Below are positions 18,991 to 27,006 of a stretch of 31,515 nt of DNA, one piece after another. The stretch is from positions 1-31,515 of the forward strand of contig JAHHSM010000012.1 in the NCBI GenBank assembly GCA_020025175.1, read 5' to 3'. This DNA comes from Oscillospiraceae bacterium. GTDB lineage: Bacteria; Bacillota; Clostridia; Oscillospirales; Oscillospiraceae. Positions within the stretch are counted from its first letter, which is position 1; each line of letters starts with the position of its first letter. The position numbers were made by a program, and so were the translations under genes. The notes under the pieces are model-generated. The model saw nothing but the letters and a program-made list of their open reading frames with translations, was not told where the DNA came from and ran no database searches.

Positions 18991-19024
18991 GGGTTTTCGC
19001 GCGATTGTTTCAGTCAAACAAAAT

Positions 19025-19064
19025 GGGCGGCAGTATTCCTGATATGCTGCCGCCCGTTTTTATG
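19025..19064 (+). terminator. Partial terminator after the binding-protein gene
   Basis: GGGCGGCAG (19025-19033) and CTGCCGCCC (19047-19055) form a strong stem followed by GTTTTTATGTTTC. Because permease genes follow on the same strand without a clear promoter, it probably attenuates read-through and leaves the binding protein in excess. Confidence 0.8.
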
Positions 19065-19070
19065 TTTCTT

Positions 19071-19127
19071 TAGGAATTTAAATTCGGTTGAGGGACATTT
19101 TCGGGATGTATGTGCGGATTTAAAATT
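19071..19127 (+). repeat. Imperfect inverted repeat before the first permease gene
   Basis: AGGAATTTAAATTCGG near 19072 and CGGATTTAAAATTCCT near 19113 form an imperfect inverted repeat of about 13 bp, spaced by some 25-30 bases, between the terminator and the permease ribosome binding site. It may be an mRNA processing or stability structure or an operator; no motif decides this. Confidence 0.35.
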
Positions 19128-19168
19128 CCTTTGCAAGTTTTAAAATTTCCCATTGAAAGGAGCCGACA

Positions 19169-20053
19169 ATGAAAAAGAACATCGGTCGGGGCGGCTTTTT
19201 GGCTGCCTGCATAGCTCCAGCTGCCATTCTGTTTTTCATTTTCATGATTCTCCCTACGTTAAATGTTTTCCGCATGTCGCTCTATCAGCGCGGGGCATAT
19301 TCGCCGGAGGAAACGTTTATAGGCTTTAAAAACTTCATGATGCTGCTCAATGATGCGCAGTTTATCCGCTCTATGCAAAATACCATTTTGCTGGTGGTTG
19401 TGGTGACCATTGTCACCTTCGCTATGGCATTGATTTTTGCAGGTATTTTAACCCGTGAAAAAATTAAGGGACAGAATTTCTTCCGTATTGTATTTTATAT
19501 TCCCAATATTCTTTCTATTGTTGTAATCGCAGGTATTTTTTCGGCAATTTATAAGCCTGAAAACGGTATGCTCAACAGTATTTTAGGCTTATTTATGGAT
19601 ATGACGAACCCGATTTTGTGGAAGGGTGAGTCCTTGGTGATGCTCAGCATTGTCATGGCAATGATTTGGCAGGCAGTGGGTTATTATATGGTCATGTATA
19701 TGGCATCCATGTCTGCGGTTCCCTTGACGATGTATGAAAGTGCGCAGCTTGACGGGGCCAATCGGGTGCAGCAGTTTTTTCAAATCACCATTCCTTTAAT
19801 TTGGACCAATATTCGCACAACGCTGACATTTTTTATCATTTCTACCATCAATATGGCGTTCCTGTTTGTCAAGGCGATGACCTCGGGCGGGCCGAACGGT
19901 GCCTCCGAGGTGGCTTTAAGTTATATGTACAGCCAGAAGGATGCCGGTTTGTTTGGCTACAGTATGGCCATTGGCGTGGTTGTTTTCCTGTTTTCCTTTG
20001 CACTGTCTGCTTTGGTGAATAAGGTTACCGAGCGGCAGACTTTGGAATACTAA
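19169..20053 (+). CDS. Sugar ABC transporter permease (MalF/UgpA-like)
   Basis: The 294-residue inner-membrane subunit has about six hydrophobic segments (first near residues 10-30, FLAACIAPAAILFFIFMILP). The coupling EAA loop is near residues 185-215 (YESAQLDGANRVQQFFQITI), where the ATPase docks. AAAGGAG six bases before the ATG supports the start. It pairs with the next gene to form the transmembrane channel of the CUT1 importer. The ATPase is not in this operon; the msmK-like gene at 27007-28128 is the likely partner, as in Firmicutes that share one ATPase among several sugar importers. Confidence 0.92.
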   Translation: MKKNIGRGGFLAACIAPAAILFFIFMILPTLNVFRMSLYQRGAYSPEETFIGFKNFMMLLNDAQFIRSMQNTILLVVVVTIVTFAMALIFAGILTREKIKGQNFFRIVFYIPNILSIVVIAGIFSAIYKPENGMLNSILGLFMDMTNPILWKGESLVMLSIVMAMIWQAVGYYMVMYMASMSAVPLTMYESAQLDGANRVQQFFQITIPLIWTNIRTTLTFFIISTINMAFLFVKAMTSGGPNGASEVALSYMYSQKDAGLFGYSMAIGVVVFLFSFALSALVNKVTERQTLEY

Positions 20054-20072
20054 GGGAGGAGAAGAAACTATC

Positions 20073-20963
20073 ATGAGCAACTGTAAGAAACCGGGCGCAT
20101 CCGAGCGTCTGTACAAAGCGTTTATTTATTTTGTTCTGATTGCTATGGCGGTTACGATCCTCGTCCCTGTGGCGTGGGCATTTATGGCATCCATCAAGGA
20201 AAATGCGGAATTTTACGGAAATCCCTGGACGCTGCCGGCAGGGTTCTACTGGCAGAACTTTGTGGAGGCGTGGAATACGGCAAAAATGGGCGAGTATATG
20301 TTCAACTCGGTGGTTGTCACAGCACTGGCGCTGGGGCTGCTCCTGATTGTGGCACTGCCTGCGGCATATGCCCTTTCTCGATTCCAATTCCGGGGCAGGG
20401 CCATTCTGAAAACTTGCTTTATGGCAGGTCTGTTTATCAACGTGAACTATATTGTAGTGCCGATTTTCCTGATGCTGCGCGACGGTGATATGTGGCTGAA
20501 AAAGATGATCGGCGATGGTTTCCTGCTCAATAATATGTTTGTGCTGGCACTGGTGTATGCGGCGACGGCGCTGCCCTTTACGATTTATCTGCTTTCCAGT
20601 TATTTCGCAACACTGCCCCATGATTTTGAAGAGGCTGCCTATATTGACGGCGCAGGTTACGCACGTACCATGTTCAGTGTTATTTTCCCCATGGCAAAGC
20701 CCTCGATCATCACTGTGGTTTTATTTAACTTTCTGCTGTTCTGGAATGAATATATTATTTCCATGACACTGCTCAGTTCTGCCGACGGTGCGAGGACGCT
20801 GCCCGTCGGTTTGCTGAATCTGATGCAGGCGCAGCAGTCTGCCGCAAACTACGGCCCGATGTATGCCGGTCTGGTGCTGGTGATGCTGCCTACGTTGATT
20901 TTGTATATCTGTGTGCAGAAAAATCTGACAGAGGGTATGACGGTGGGCGGACTGAAAGGATAA
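20073..20963 (+). CDS. Sugar ABC transporter permease (MalG/UgpE-like)
   Basis: The 296-residue protein has about six membrane segments (first near 17-37, FVLIAMAVTILVPVAWAF). The EAA coupling loop EEAAYIDGAGYARTMFSVI lies near residues 189-207, followed by FPMAKPS. GGGAGGAG precedes the ATG by about eleven bases. It starts 19 bases after the first permease and forms the heterodimeric channel with it. Confidence 0.92.
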   Translation: MSNCKKPGASERLYKAFIYFVLIAMAVTILVPVAWAFMASIKENAEFYGNPWTLPAGFYWQNFVEAWNTAKMGEYMFNSVVVTALALGLLLIVALPAAYALSRFQFRGRAILKTCFMAGLFINVNYIVVPIFLMLRDGDMWLKKMIGDGFLLNNMFVLALVYAATALPFTIYLLSSYFATLPHDFEEAAYIDGAGYARTMFSVIFPMAKPSIITVVLFNFLLFWNEYIISMTLLSSADGARTLPVGLLNLMQAQQSAANYGPMYAGLVLVMLPTLILYICVQKNLTEGMTVGGLKG

Positions 20964-20972
20964 GGGTGAAGT

Positions 20973-21185
20973 ATGAGTTATTGGAAAGAGCATGCTGTGC
21001 TGCGCGGGATTCTGATGATTGCTTTTTTTGCCGCCGGTTTGGTTCTGGTTTTCTGGGGTTGGAGTATGACCGGAAAACTACTGGGGCTTGGATTGATGAT
21101 TGCGGGATTGATTTTGCTGCTGTCGGCACTGTTTATTTATAATAAGCCTTTTCAGGATAAAAAAGACCGATCACATAAGGAGTAA
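20973..21185 (+). CDS. Small two-helix membrane protein
   Basis: The 70-residue protein has two predicted membrane helices: about 10-30 (RGILMIAFFAAGLVLVFWGW) and 34-55 (GKLLGLGLMIAGLILLLSAL). A basic/acidic tail follows. It sits 9 bases after the second permease and 5 bases before the phosphorylase, with AAGGGTG as ribosome binding site, so it is co-translated with the importer. I do not recognise a function. From memory it could belong to the uncharacterised DUF6903 group of small proteins beside sugar permeases; this is unverified. An accessory transporter subunit is the natural guess from context. Confidence 0.75.
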   Translation: MSYWKEHAVLRGILMIAFFAAGLVLVFWGWSMTGKLLGLGLMIAGLILLLSALFIYNKPFQDKKDRSHKE

Positions 21186-21190
21186 CTTTT

Positions 21191-23362
21191 ATGAGTATCA
21201 CAGAAAAAAATATCGGCCGTGTTACGATTCCCACGGATGTGGATGTCGTGCCTGAAACTTTGGAGATTCTGAAGCGCTGGGGCGCTGATGCGATCCGCGA
21301 CTGCGATGGCACAGATTATCCGGAGGAACTGAAGAGTGTGGATGCCAAGGTGTATTCCACCTATTATACCACTCGCAAAGATAATGCCTGGGCAAAGGCT
21401 AACCCGGATGAGGTGCAGCAGTGCTATATTATGACGGGATTCTATACCGCAACGGGCGGTGCGCTGTCCATTCCTCTGATGCAGGGCATCAGTCCGGAAC
21501 TGATGGAGGTTAATGCCTGTGATGATATCAGAAAATGGTGGGAAGTGATTGATCGCACCACCGGTGCGGTTGTGCCCGCAGATCATTGGTGCTATGATGA
21601 AGGCACCCGATGTGTTGTGATTGCGCAGCCGGATGCATTCCATGAGTACACGGTCAGCTTCCTTGCTTATCTCATTTGGGACCCGGTTCATATGTATAAT
21701 GCAGTTACCAATGACTGGAAGGATTTTGAGCACCAGATCACCTTTGATGTGCGTCAGCCCAAGACGCGACAGTTTACCATGGAGCGGCTGCGCAAGTTTA
21801 TAAAAGAGCATCCCTATGTGGATGTGATTCGCTATACAACCTTCTTTCACCAGTTCACCCTGATGTTTGATGAGCTGAAGCGTGAAAAATATGTGGACTG
21901 GTATGGCTATTCCGCCTCTGTTTCTCCTTATATTTTAAAGCAGTTTGAGCAGGAAGTGGGGTATCCCTTCCGCCCGGAGTATATCATCGATCAGGGGTAT
22001 TATAATAACCAGTATCGTGTACCCAGTCAGGAATTTAAGGACTTTATGGCGTTTCAGCGCCGTGAGGTAGCAAAGCTTGCCAAAGAAATGGTGGACATTA
22101 CCCATGAGATGGGCAAGGAAGCCATGATGTTTTTGGGTGACCACTTTATCGGAACAGAACCTTTTATGGACGAATTCAAGACGATTGGCTTGGATGCGGT
22201 GGTCGGCAGTGTGGGCAATGGTTCTACGCTGCGCCTGATTTCCGATATTCCCGGCGTGAGGTATACCGAGGGGCGCTTTTTGCCCTATTTCTTCCCGGAT
22301 ACCTTCCATGAGGGTGGTGATCCCGTACGCGAGGCAAAAGAAAACTGGGTGACGGCACGGCGCGCGATCCTGCGCAAACCCATTGACCGTATCGGTTACG
22401 GGGGCTATTTAAAGCTTGCCTGCCAGTTCCCTGAGTTTATTGACTATGTGGAATCTGTTTGCAGCGAGTTCCGTGAGCTGTATGAAAATATAAAGGGTAC
22501 AACACCCTATTGCGTCAAGACGGTAGCTGTGCTGAACAGCTGGGGCAAGTGCCGTTCCTGGGGATGCCATATGGTGCATCACGCATTGTATCACAAGCAG
22601 AATTACAGCTATGCCGGTGTGATCGAAGCACTGTCCGGTGCGCCCTTTGATGTGAAGTTCATTAGCTTTGATGACATCAAGGCTGACCCATCTGTTTTGA
22701 AGGGTATTGATGTGCTTTTGAACATCGGCGATGGAGATACTGCCCATACCGGCGGCGCAATTTGGGAAGATGCCGAAATTTCCACGGCCATCAAACAATT
22801 TGTGTATAACGGCGGCGGATTGATTGGTGTGGGTGAGCCTGCGGGCCATCAGTATCAGGGGCGTTTCCTGCAGCTGGCCCATGTGATGGGGATTGAAAAG
22901 GAAACCGGCTTTACACTTAATTATGATAAATACAACTGGGACGAGCATCCGGATCACTTCATTCTGGCTGATTGCACCAAAGAAATTGATTTTGGTGAGG
23001 GGAAGAAGAGAATCTATGCGCTTGATGGTACACAGATCCTGGTTCAGCGTGAAAGGGAAGTGCAGATGGCAGTCAACACCTTTGGCAAGGGACGTACCGT
23101 GTATATTTCCGGTTTGCCCTATTCCTTTGAAAACAGCCGTATTTTGTATCGTTCTATTTTATGGTCTGCGCATCATGAGGATAAGCTGTATCAGTGGTTT
23201 TCTTCCAACTTCAATGTGGAAGTCCATGCATTTGTGGAAAACGGCAAATACTGCGTGGTCAATAACACCTATAAACCTCAGTCTACGGTGGTTTATAAGG
23301 GAGATGGTTCCAGCTTCCCACTTGATCTGGATGCCAACGAAATTCGTTGGTATGAGATTTAA
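21191..23362 (+). CDS. lnpA: 1,3-beta-galactosyl-N-acetylhexosamine phosphorylase (GH112)
   Basis: This cytoplasmic enzyme phosphorolyses Gal-beta-1,3-GlcNAc (LNB) and/or Gal-beta-1,3-GalNAc (GNB) to alpha-Gal-1-P and the free N-acetylhexosamine. The 723-residue length fits GH112. The (beta/alpha)8 core is evident: HMYNAVTNDW (167-176), VIRYTTFFHQF (212-222), IIDQGYYNNQYRVPSQEF (265-282), and MMFLGDHFIGTEPF (312-325). Asp317 there is at about the place recalled for the catalytic acid of the B. longum enzyme. A glutamine-amidotransferase-like domain follows (LLNIGDGDTAHTGGAIW). AAGGAG eight bases before the ATG fixes the start. LNB, GNB or galactosyl-rhamnose preference cannot be settled from sequence alone. 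Confidence 0.92.
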   Translation: MSITEKNIGRVTIPTDVDVVPETLEILKRWGADAIRDCDGTDYPEELKSVDAKVYSTYYTTRKDNAWAKANPDEVQQCYIMTGFYTATGGALSIPLMQGISPELMEVNACDDIRKWWEVIDRTTGAVVPADHWCYDEGTRCVVIAQPDAFHEYTVSFLAYLIWDPVHMYNAVTNDWKDFEHQITFDVRQPKTRQFTMERLRKFIKEHPYVDVIRYTTFFHQFTLMFDELKREKYVDWYGYSASVSPYILKQFEQEVGYPFRPEYIIDQGYYNNQYRVPSQEFKDFMAFQRREVAKLAKEMVDITHEMGKEAMMFLGDHFIGTEPFMDEFKTIGLDAVVGSVGNGSTLRLISDIPGVRYTEGRFLPYFFPDTFHEGGDPVREAKENWVTARRAILRKPIDRIGYGGYLKLACQFPEFIDYVESVCSEFRELYENIKGTTPYCVKTVAVLNSWGKCRSWGCHMVHHALYHKQNYSYAGVIEALSGAPFDVKFISFDDIKADPSVLKGIDVLLNIGDGDTAHTGGAIWEDAEISTAIKQFVYNGGGLIGVGEPAGHQYQGRFLQLAHVMGIEKETGFTLNYDKYNWDEHPDHFILADCTKEIDFGEGKKRIYALDGTQILVQREREVQMAVNTFGKGRTVYISGLPYSFENSRILYRSILWSAHHEDKLYQWFSSNFNVEVHAFVENGKYCVVNNTYKPQSTVVYKGDGSSFPLDLDANEIRWYEI

Positions 23363-23422
23363 GTGGTAAAAGTTATTTCCGGTTGGCGCGTGGAAATGTG
23401 ATTTGACTGGGGATTGTATAAA

Positions 23423-23465
23423 AAGGCACTGTAAATCTGAGAGCAGATTTACAGTGCCTTTTTTG
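23423..23465 (+). terminator. Terminator of the transporter/phosphorylase operon
   Basis: AAGGCACTGTAAATCT (23423-23438) and AGATTTACAGTGCCTT (23445-23460) form a 16-bp stem followed by TTTTT. Confidence 0.92.
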
Positions 23466-23487
23466 CACCGCTTTTGCACAACACGGG

Positions 23488-23512
23488 TGCAGGAATTGTT
23501 CCTGCCTTTTTA
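23488..23512 (+). terminator. Second, shorter stem-loop with T tail
   Basis: GCAGGAA and TTCCTGC with a TTG loop are followed by CTTTTT. It may be a back-up terminator of the phosphorylase operon. The stretch from here to 23632 shows nothing else. Confidence 0.55.
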
Positions 23513-23632
23513 TCAGATTGACAAGAATGTGGAAAACTTTTCTGTGGCAAAAGGGAATCACGGAATCCAACAGCGAATCTGGCAAAGAAAAGGGGACGCT
23601 GCTGAACTAAATTATGCCATTAAAAGATTTAT

Positions 23633-23661
23633 TTGGATAGCTTCATGCACAGTCTTATGAT
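23633..23661 (+). promoter_or_regulatory. Promoter of the Imm33-domain gene
   Basis: -35 TTGGAT (23633-23638), a 17-base spacer and -10 TATGAT (23656-23661), about 50 bases before the start codon. The gene is thus an independent unit. Confidence 0.5.
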
Positions 23662-23712
23662 ATACTCTTTTAAACGCACAAAGCGAAAAATAAAAAGGTA
23701 TGGAGGTATAGC

Positions 23713-24501
23713 ATGAATCGTATTTTACAGGAAATTCGAAAAATTATTGACGATAATATGGCACTTTATTTGCCCCATGTAAAAAGCAGCGACCTGGAAA
23801 AAAGCGGCGCAATTTTTTATATGAACGGGAACAACGGCACCGAATTTGACTGGTATGTTAATGACAGACTTCCGGCTTTCATGGTGTTTTACGATGATAG
23901 GGAGAATTTAGGAGCAGTCAAAGTTATGCTGCACAACACCGGTGCGGTGGAAGTGTACCTTTATGATGAAAAAGGGAAAACATTCCTTGGGGAAGTTCAT
24001 GCCCATCTGGACGCAGATGAAACAGATCTGCTGCAATTAGCGGTGCTGTTGAAAAACAGAGCAGATGATCAGGGAATCTGGGGGGCAGATGTGGAGGAGA
24101 TCACCACAGATTTTGAAATTAGTTGCGCCGAACTGAACGAATTTCAGAGCAGGCAGGAGCATTACGCGGTTATGAAAAACAGAAGAAATATTTTGAATCT
24201 GTATGCCTGCGTTTCAAAGAAAATTACAGAGGAAGGCTGGAAGGTCGGTTATATGGAAAGAAACGAGCCGCATGACAAAGAGGACAGTGGCTGGTTTTTT
24301 GCCGCCGGAACTGAGGAGGATGGTTATTTCTCCGACATTAACAATCTGGATCTGATATGTGTTGGAAATGTGTGGCAGGATCTGGATCCGGATATTTTCC
24401 CGTATATTGATATGCCTATCGGAACAAGGATGATTAGAATGTCTCAGGAAAACTTTGAAATTGATCAAAATAATCAAGAAATCTATGCGGTGAAAAGATA
24501 A
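23713..24501 (+). CDS. Imm33/DUF2185-domain protein, possible orphan immunity protein
   Basis: The 262-residue soluble protein has no signal peptide. Residues 165-245 match the DUF2185/Imm33 pattern as I know it: ACVSKKITEEGWKVGYM, then EDSGWFFAAGTEEDGY (190-205), and a DLDPDIFPYIDMPIG end (223-237). Imm33 is an immunity family of polymorphic toxin systems but is also found alone. Residues 1-160 are acidic, begin with a helical ILQEIRKIIDDNMALYL segment, and I do not recognise them. GGAGG six bases before the ATG fixes the start. No toxin gene, secretion gene or mobile element adjoins it, and it interrupts the sugar locus. Function is unproven. Confidence 0.75.
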   Translation: MNRILQEIRKIIDDNMALYLPHVKSSDLEKSGAIFYMNGNNGTEFDWYVNDRLPAFMVFYDDRENLGAVKVMLHNTGAVEVYLYDEKGKTFLGEVHAHLDADETDLLQLAVLLKNRADDQGIWGADVEEITTDFEISCAELNEFQSRQEHYAVMKNRRNILNLYACVSKKITEEGWKVGYMERNEPHDKEDSGWFFAAGTEEDGYFSDINNLDLICVGNVWQDLDPDIFPYIDMPIGTRMIRMSQENFEIDQNNQEIYAVKR

Positions 24502-24757
24502 CAATCCCTGATCCCGGCGGCGGAACAATACCCTTCGCCTGCGCCCTTGACAGCAGTGCCGTTTGCCGCAGCAGGGATACAGAACCATAATATCGGAACA
24601 GCAGAAGAAAAAGGCGGCTGTGCAGCAGCACAGCCGCCCGATACAGGGACGAAGGTTTCATTTTATACGGCTGCGTCCGTGTTCCCACGAAACGCACCCG
24701 AGCATCCGCTCTTTTTTCTAAGACGGGCACTGATGTGGAGCACTTCCGGCAGCAGGA
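24502..24757. other. GC-rich intergenic stretch holding the nucleotidyltransferase terminator
   Basis: This gap lies between convergent genes. Its first 170 bases are clearly more GC-rich than the flanks and have no credible reading frame. It contains the strong hairpin listed separately and looks like a possible dispersed intergenic element; I cannot test copy number. Confidence 0.4.
24605..24638 (-). terminator. Terminator of the galE-nucleotidyltransferase unit
   Basis: GGCGGCTGTGC (24613-24623) and GCACAGCCGCC (24628-24638) pair perfectly. On the minus strand the stem is followed by TTTTTCTTC. It lies 120 bases past the stop codon, an unusually long 3' tail. Confidence 0.82.
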
Positions 24758-25687
24758 TTACTGTGCTTGCCACAAATTGTCGGGATACAGACCTGCTGCC
24801 GTTTTTTCTGCGATGGCAGCTACTACAATGGGTTTATCTTCTTTATAAGTCACACCATGCCATTTGTCGGCGCTGCGTAAAACTTTGGCACGTGCCTTTC
24901 CTTCTGCGATCAAGTCGCTGATCACGCTGGGCAGAAAGTATTCACCTTTCAAAGGATTTTCGGCAAGCGCCTGATCTAAAAATGCAGGAAAACGCTTTTC
25001 GGCTTCTTTGATAAATCCTGTGGTCAGTCCCCACAGATTCATGGAAACGATTGTATCGCCGGGCAAAGTTGTCCACGTTTTTCCATCATCTTCCGTAAAA
25101 CGAGCATTACTGCCGGCCTTTTCGATATGTGTGCGCTCGGTGACGGTTTTCAGATAATGATTTTCATCTTCCACACAAACGCCCCGTGCAACATGACCGT
25201 TTTCGGTCACGGTGTTTCCTAAGAGATAACCTACCATGGCGAACTCGTAGCGCTCAGGCTGATCGGGAGTATTGCTCAGATACTCGTAAATGACTTTGAA
25301 TGCATCTGGGCCATAATAGTCGTCAGCATTGACAACGGCAAAGGGACCGTCCACGATCTTGCGTGCTGCCAAAATGGCGTGACAGGTACCCCAGGGCTTG
25401 ATGCGCTCGGCGGGAACCTTGTACCCTTCGGGCAGATCGGTAAGCTCCTGATAGGCATATTCCACATGAATGACTTTGGACAAGCGATCACCAATCGCAG
25501 ACTTGAATGCATCTTCCATTTCGTGCTTAATGACGAACACAACGGTTTCAAATCCGGCACGGCGCGCATCGTAAATCGAGTAATCGATAATCAACTGACC
25601 GTGATTGCCGACGGGGTCAATCTGTTTGGGACCACCGTAGCGGCTGCCCATGCCGGCAGCCATAACAACGAGAACAGGCTTATTCAT
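24758..25687 (-). CDS. Sugar-1-phosphate nucleotidyltransferase (NTP_transferase family)
   Basis: The 309-residue Rossmann-type nucleotidyltransferase has the nucleotide loop AAGMGSRYGGPKQIDPVG (10-27) and the metal/nucleotide segment VVNADDYYG. GTCHAILAAR is consistent with uridylyl transfer. It differs from GalU, so substrate is uncertain. In this locus it may charge HexNAc-1-P from NahK with UTP to make UDP-GlcNAc/UDP-GalNAc, or make UDP-glucose to prime GalT. AGGAG eight bases before the ATG supports the start. It is 55 bases downstream of galE on the same strand, with no promoter I can see between them, so probably one transcript. Confidence 0.82.
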   Translation of the reverse strand: MNKPVLVVMAAGMGSRYGGPKQIDPVGNHGQLIIDYSIYDARRAGFETVVFVIKHEMEDAFKSAIGDRLSKVIHVEYAYQELTDLPEGYKVPAERIKPWGTCHAILAARKIVDGPFAVVNADDYYGPDAFKVIYEYLSNTPDQPERYEFAMVGYLLGNTVTENGHVARGVCVEDENHYLKTVTERTHIEKAGSNARFTEDDGKTWTTLPGDTIVSMNLWGLTTGFIKEAEKRFPAFLDQALAENPLKGEYFLPSVISDLIAEGKARAKVLRSADKWHGVTYKEDKPIVVAAIAEKTAAGLYPDNLWQAQ

Positions 25688-25742
25688 ACTATTTGCTCCT
25701 AAACTTTTTGTAATATAATGTCTAAAAAATACGATTTATTAT

Positions 25743-26762
25743 TTATTTCCGGTAGCCATTAGGATTCATCGACTGCCATTTCCAGCTGGAAGCACACATT
25801 TCCGCAATGCCAAGGTTGGCGCGCCAACCCATTTCTTCCAGTGCCTTTTGGGGATCTGCATAGCATGCGGCAATATCGCCTTCGCGGCGAGGGTCGATCA
25901 CATAGGGCAGTGTTTTGCCACAGGCTTTTTCATAGGCGTGGAGTACATCCAAAACGCTGTAGCCCTTGCCGGTGCCGAGGTTGCAGATGAACAGACCACA
26001 TTTGGTTTCCAGTTTTTTCAGTGCAGCCACATGGCCCTGCGCCAAATCCACAACATGAATATAGTCACGCACTCCGGTACCGTCCGGGGTGGGATAGTCA
26101 TTACCATAGATATGAAGCTTTGCAAGTTTCCCCACAGCCACCTGTGCAATGTAGGGCACCAGATTGTTGGGAATACCATTGGGATCTTCGCCAATCAGGC
26201 CGCTTTCATGGGCACCAATCGGATTGAAGTAGCGCAGCAGCGCAACATTGAGATCGGGCGCAGCAGCGCAATAGTCCATAAGCACACGCTCCAAGAACAG
26301 CTTGGTAGTACCGTAAGGGTTGGTGGTACCTCCGGTGGGAGAATCCTCGGTGATCGGTACGCTGGCAGGATCACCATAAACTGTGGCAGAGGAGGAGAAT
26401 ACAAAATTCTTGACACCGTGCGCACGCATTACATTCAGCAGCACCAAAGTGCTGATCAAATTGTTGGAATAGTATTCGAGGGGCTTACGCACACTTTCAC
26501 CGACGGCTTTCAGACCGGCAAAATGGATGACGGCATCAATATGGGGATACTGAGCAAATACAGCTTCAGTAGCAGCCGGATCGCACAGTTCCGCCTGAAT
26601 AAAGGGAACGGTTTTGCCTGTAATTTGTTCCACACGGCGGATCGACTCTTCACAGGAATTGGACAGATTATCCACAACCACAATGTCATAGCCTGCGTTT
26701 AATAGTTCGACACAGGTGTGGCTGCCGATGTAACCGGCGCCGCCACTCACTAAGATGGACAT
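25743..26762 (-). CDS. galE: UDP-glucose 4-epimerase, with Cys gatekeeper
   Basis: The 339-residue short-chain dehydrogenase interconverts UDP-Gal and UDP-Glc with bound NAD. It shows GGAGYIG (7-13) for NAD binding, Ser124 (FSSSATVYG), and the catalytic pair Tyr150/Lys154 (NPYGTTK). At the position of E. coli Tyr299 (RREGDLPAYWAD) this protein reads RREGDIAACYAD, giving Cys300. In human GALE and the E. coli Y299C mutant, a cysteine here opens the pocket to UDP-GlcNAc/UDP-GalNAc, so dual activity is predicted. GAAGGA seven bases before the ATG supports the start. It works with galT, nahK and the phosphorylase of this locus. Confidence 0.95.
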   Translation of the reverse strand: MSILVSGGAGYIGSHTCVELLNAGYDIVVVDNLSNSCEESIRRVEQITGKTVPFIQAELCDPAATEAVFAQYPHIDAVIHFAGLKAVGESVRKPLEYYSNNLISTLVLLNVMRAHGVKNFVFSSSATVYGDPASVPITEDSPTGGTTNPYGTTKLFLERVLMDYCAAAPDLNVALLRYFNPIGAHESGLIGEDPNGIPNNLVPYIAQVAVGKLAKLHIYGNDYPTPDGTGVRDYIHVVDLAQGHVAALKKLETKCGLFICNLGTGKGYSVLDVLHAYEKACGKTLPYVIDPRREGDIAACYADPQKALEEMGWRANLGIAEMCASSWKWQSMNPNGYRK

Positions 26763-26847
26763 AAGGATATCCTTCTTTCTATAAAAAATAGTTTAGACCC
26801 ATCAATGCTTTATATATGGATCAATAACGGCATTTTAACACAGTATA

Positions 26848-26876
26848 ATTATAATATAGCCGAAGGAAAGTTTCAA
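26848..26876 (-). promoter_or_regulatory. galE promoter
   Basis: On the minus strand, -35 TTGAAA (26871-26876), a 17-base spacer and perfect -10 TATAAT (26848-26853). The leader is about 80 bases and AT-rich. Confidence 0.75.
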
Positions 26877-26941
26877 TGTCGATGTGGATAAAATACTCTG
26901 CTATTGGATAAAAATGTGGATATACCGCAGTTACAACGAAT

Positions 26942-26994
26942 AAAAAAATTTCCCACTTTATGAGCATATAGAATTGCTCATGAAGTGGGAAAGG
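26942..26994 (-). terminator. msmK terminator
   Basis: TTTCCCACTTTATGAGCA (26949-26966) and TGCTCATGAAGTGGGAAA (26975-26992) form an 18-bp stem with one wobble. On the minus strand a TTTTTTT run follows. It sits 13 bases past the stop. Confidence 0.9.
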
Positions 26995-27006
26995 TAGCCG
27001 AAGAAA

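Noticed and set aside
17599..19017. 472-codon minus-strand frame opposite the sugar-binding lipoprotein
   Set aside because: The plus strand encodes a full lipoprotein with signal peptide, promoter and Shine-Dalgarno; the antisense frame has none.
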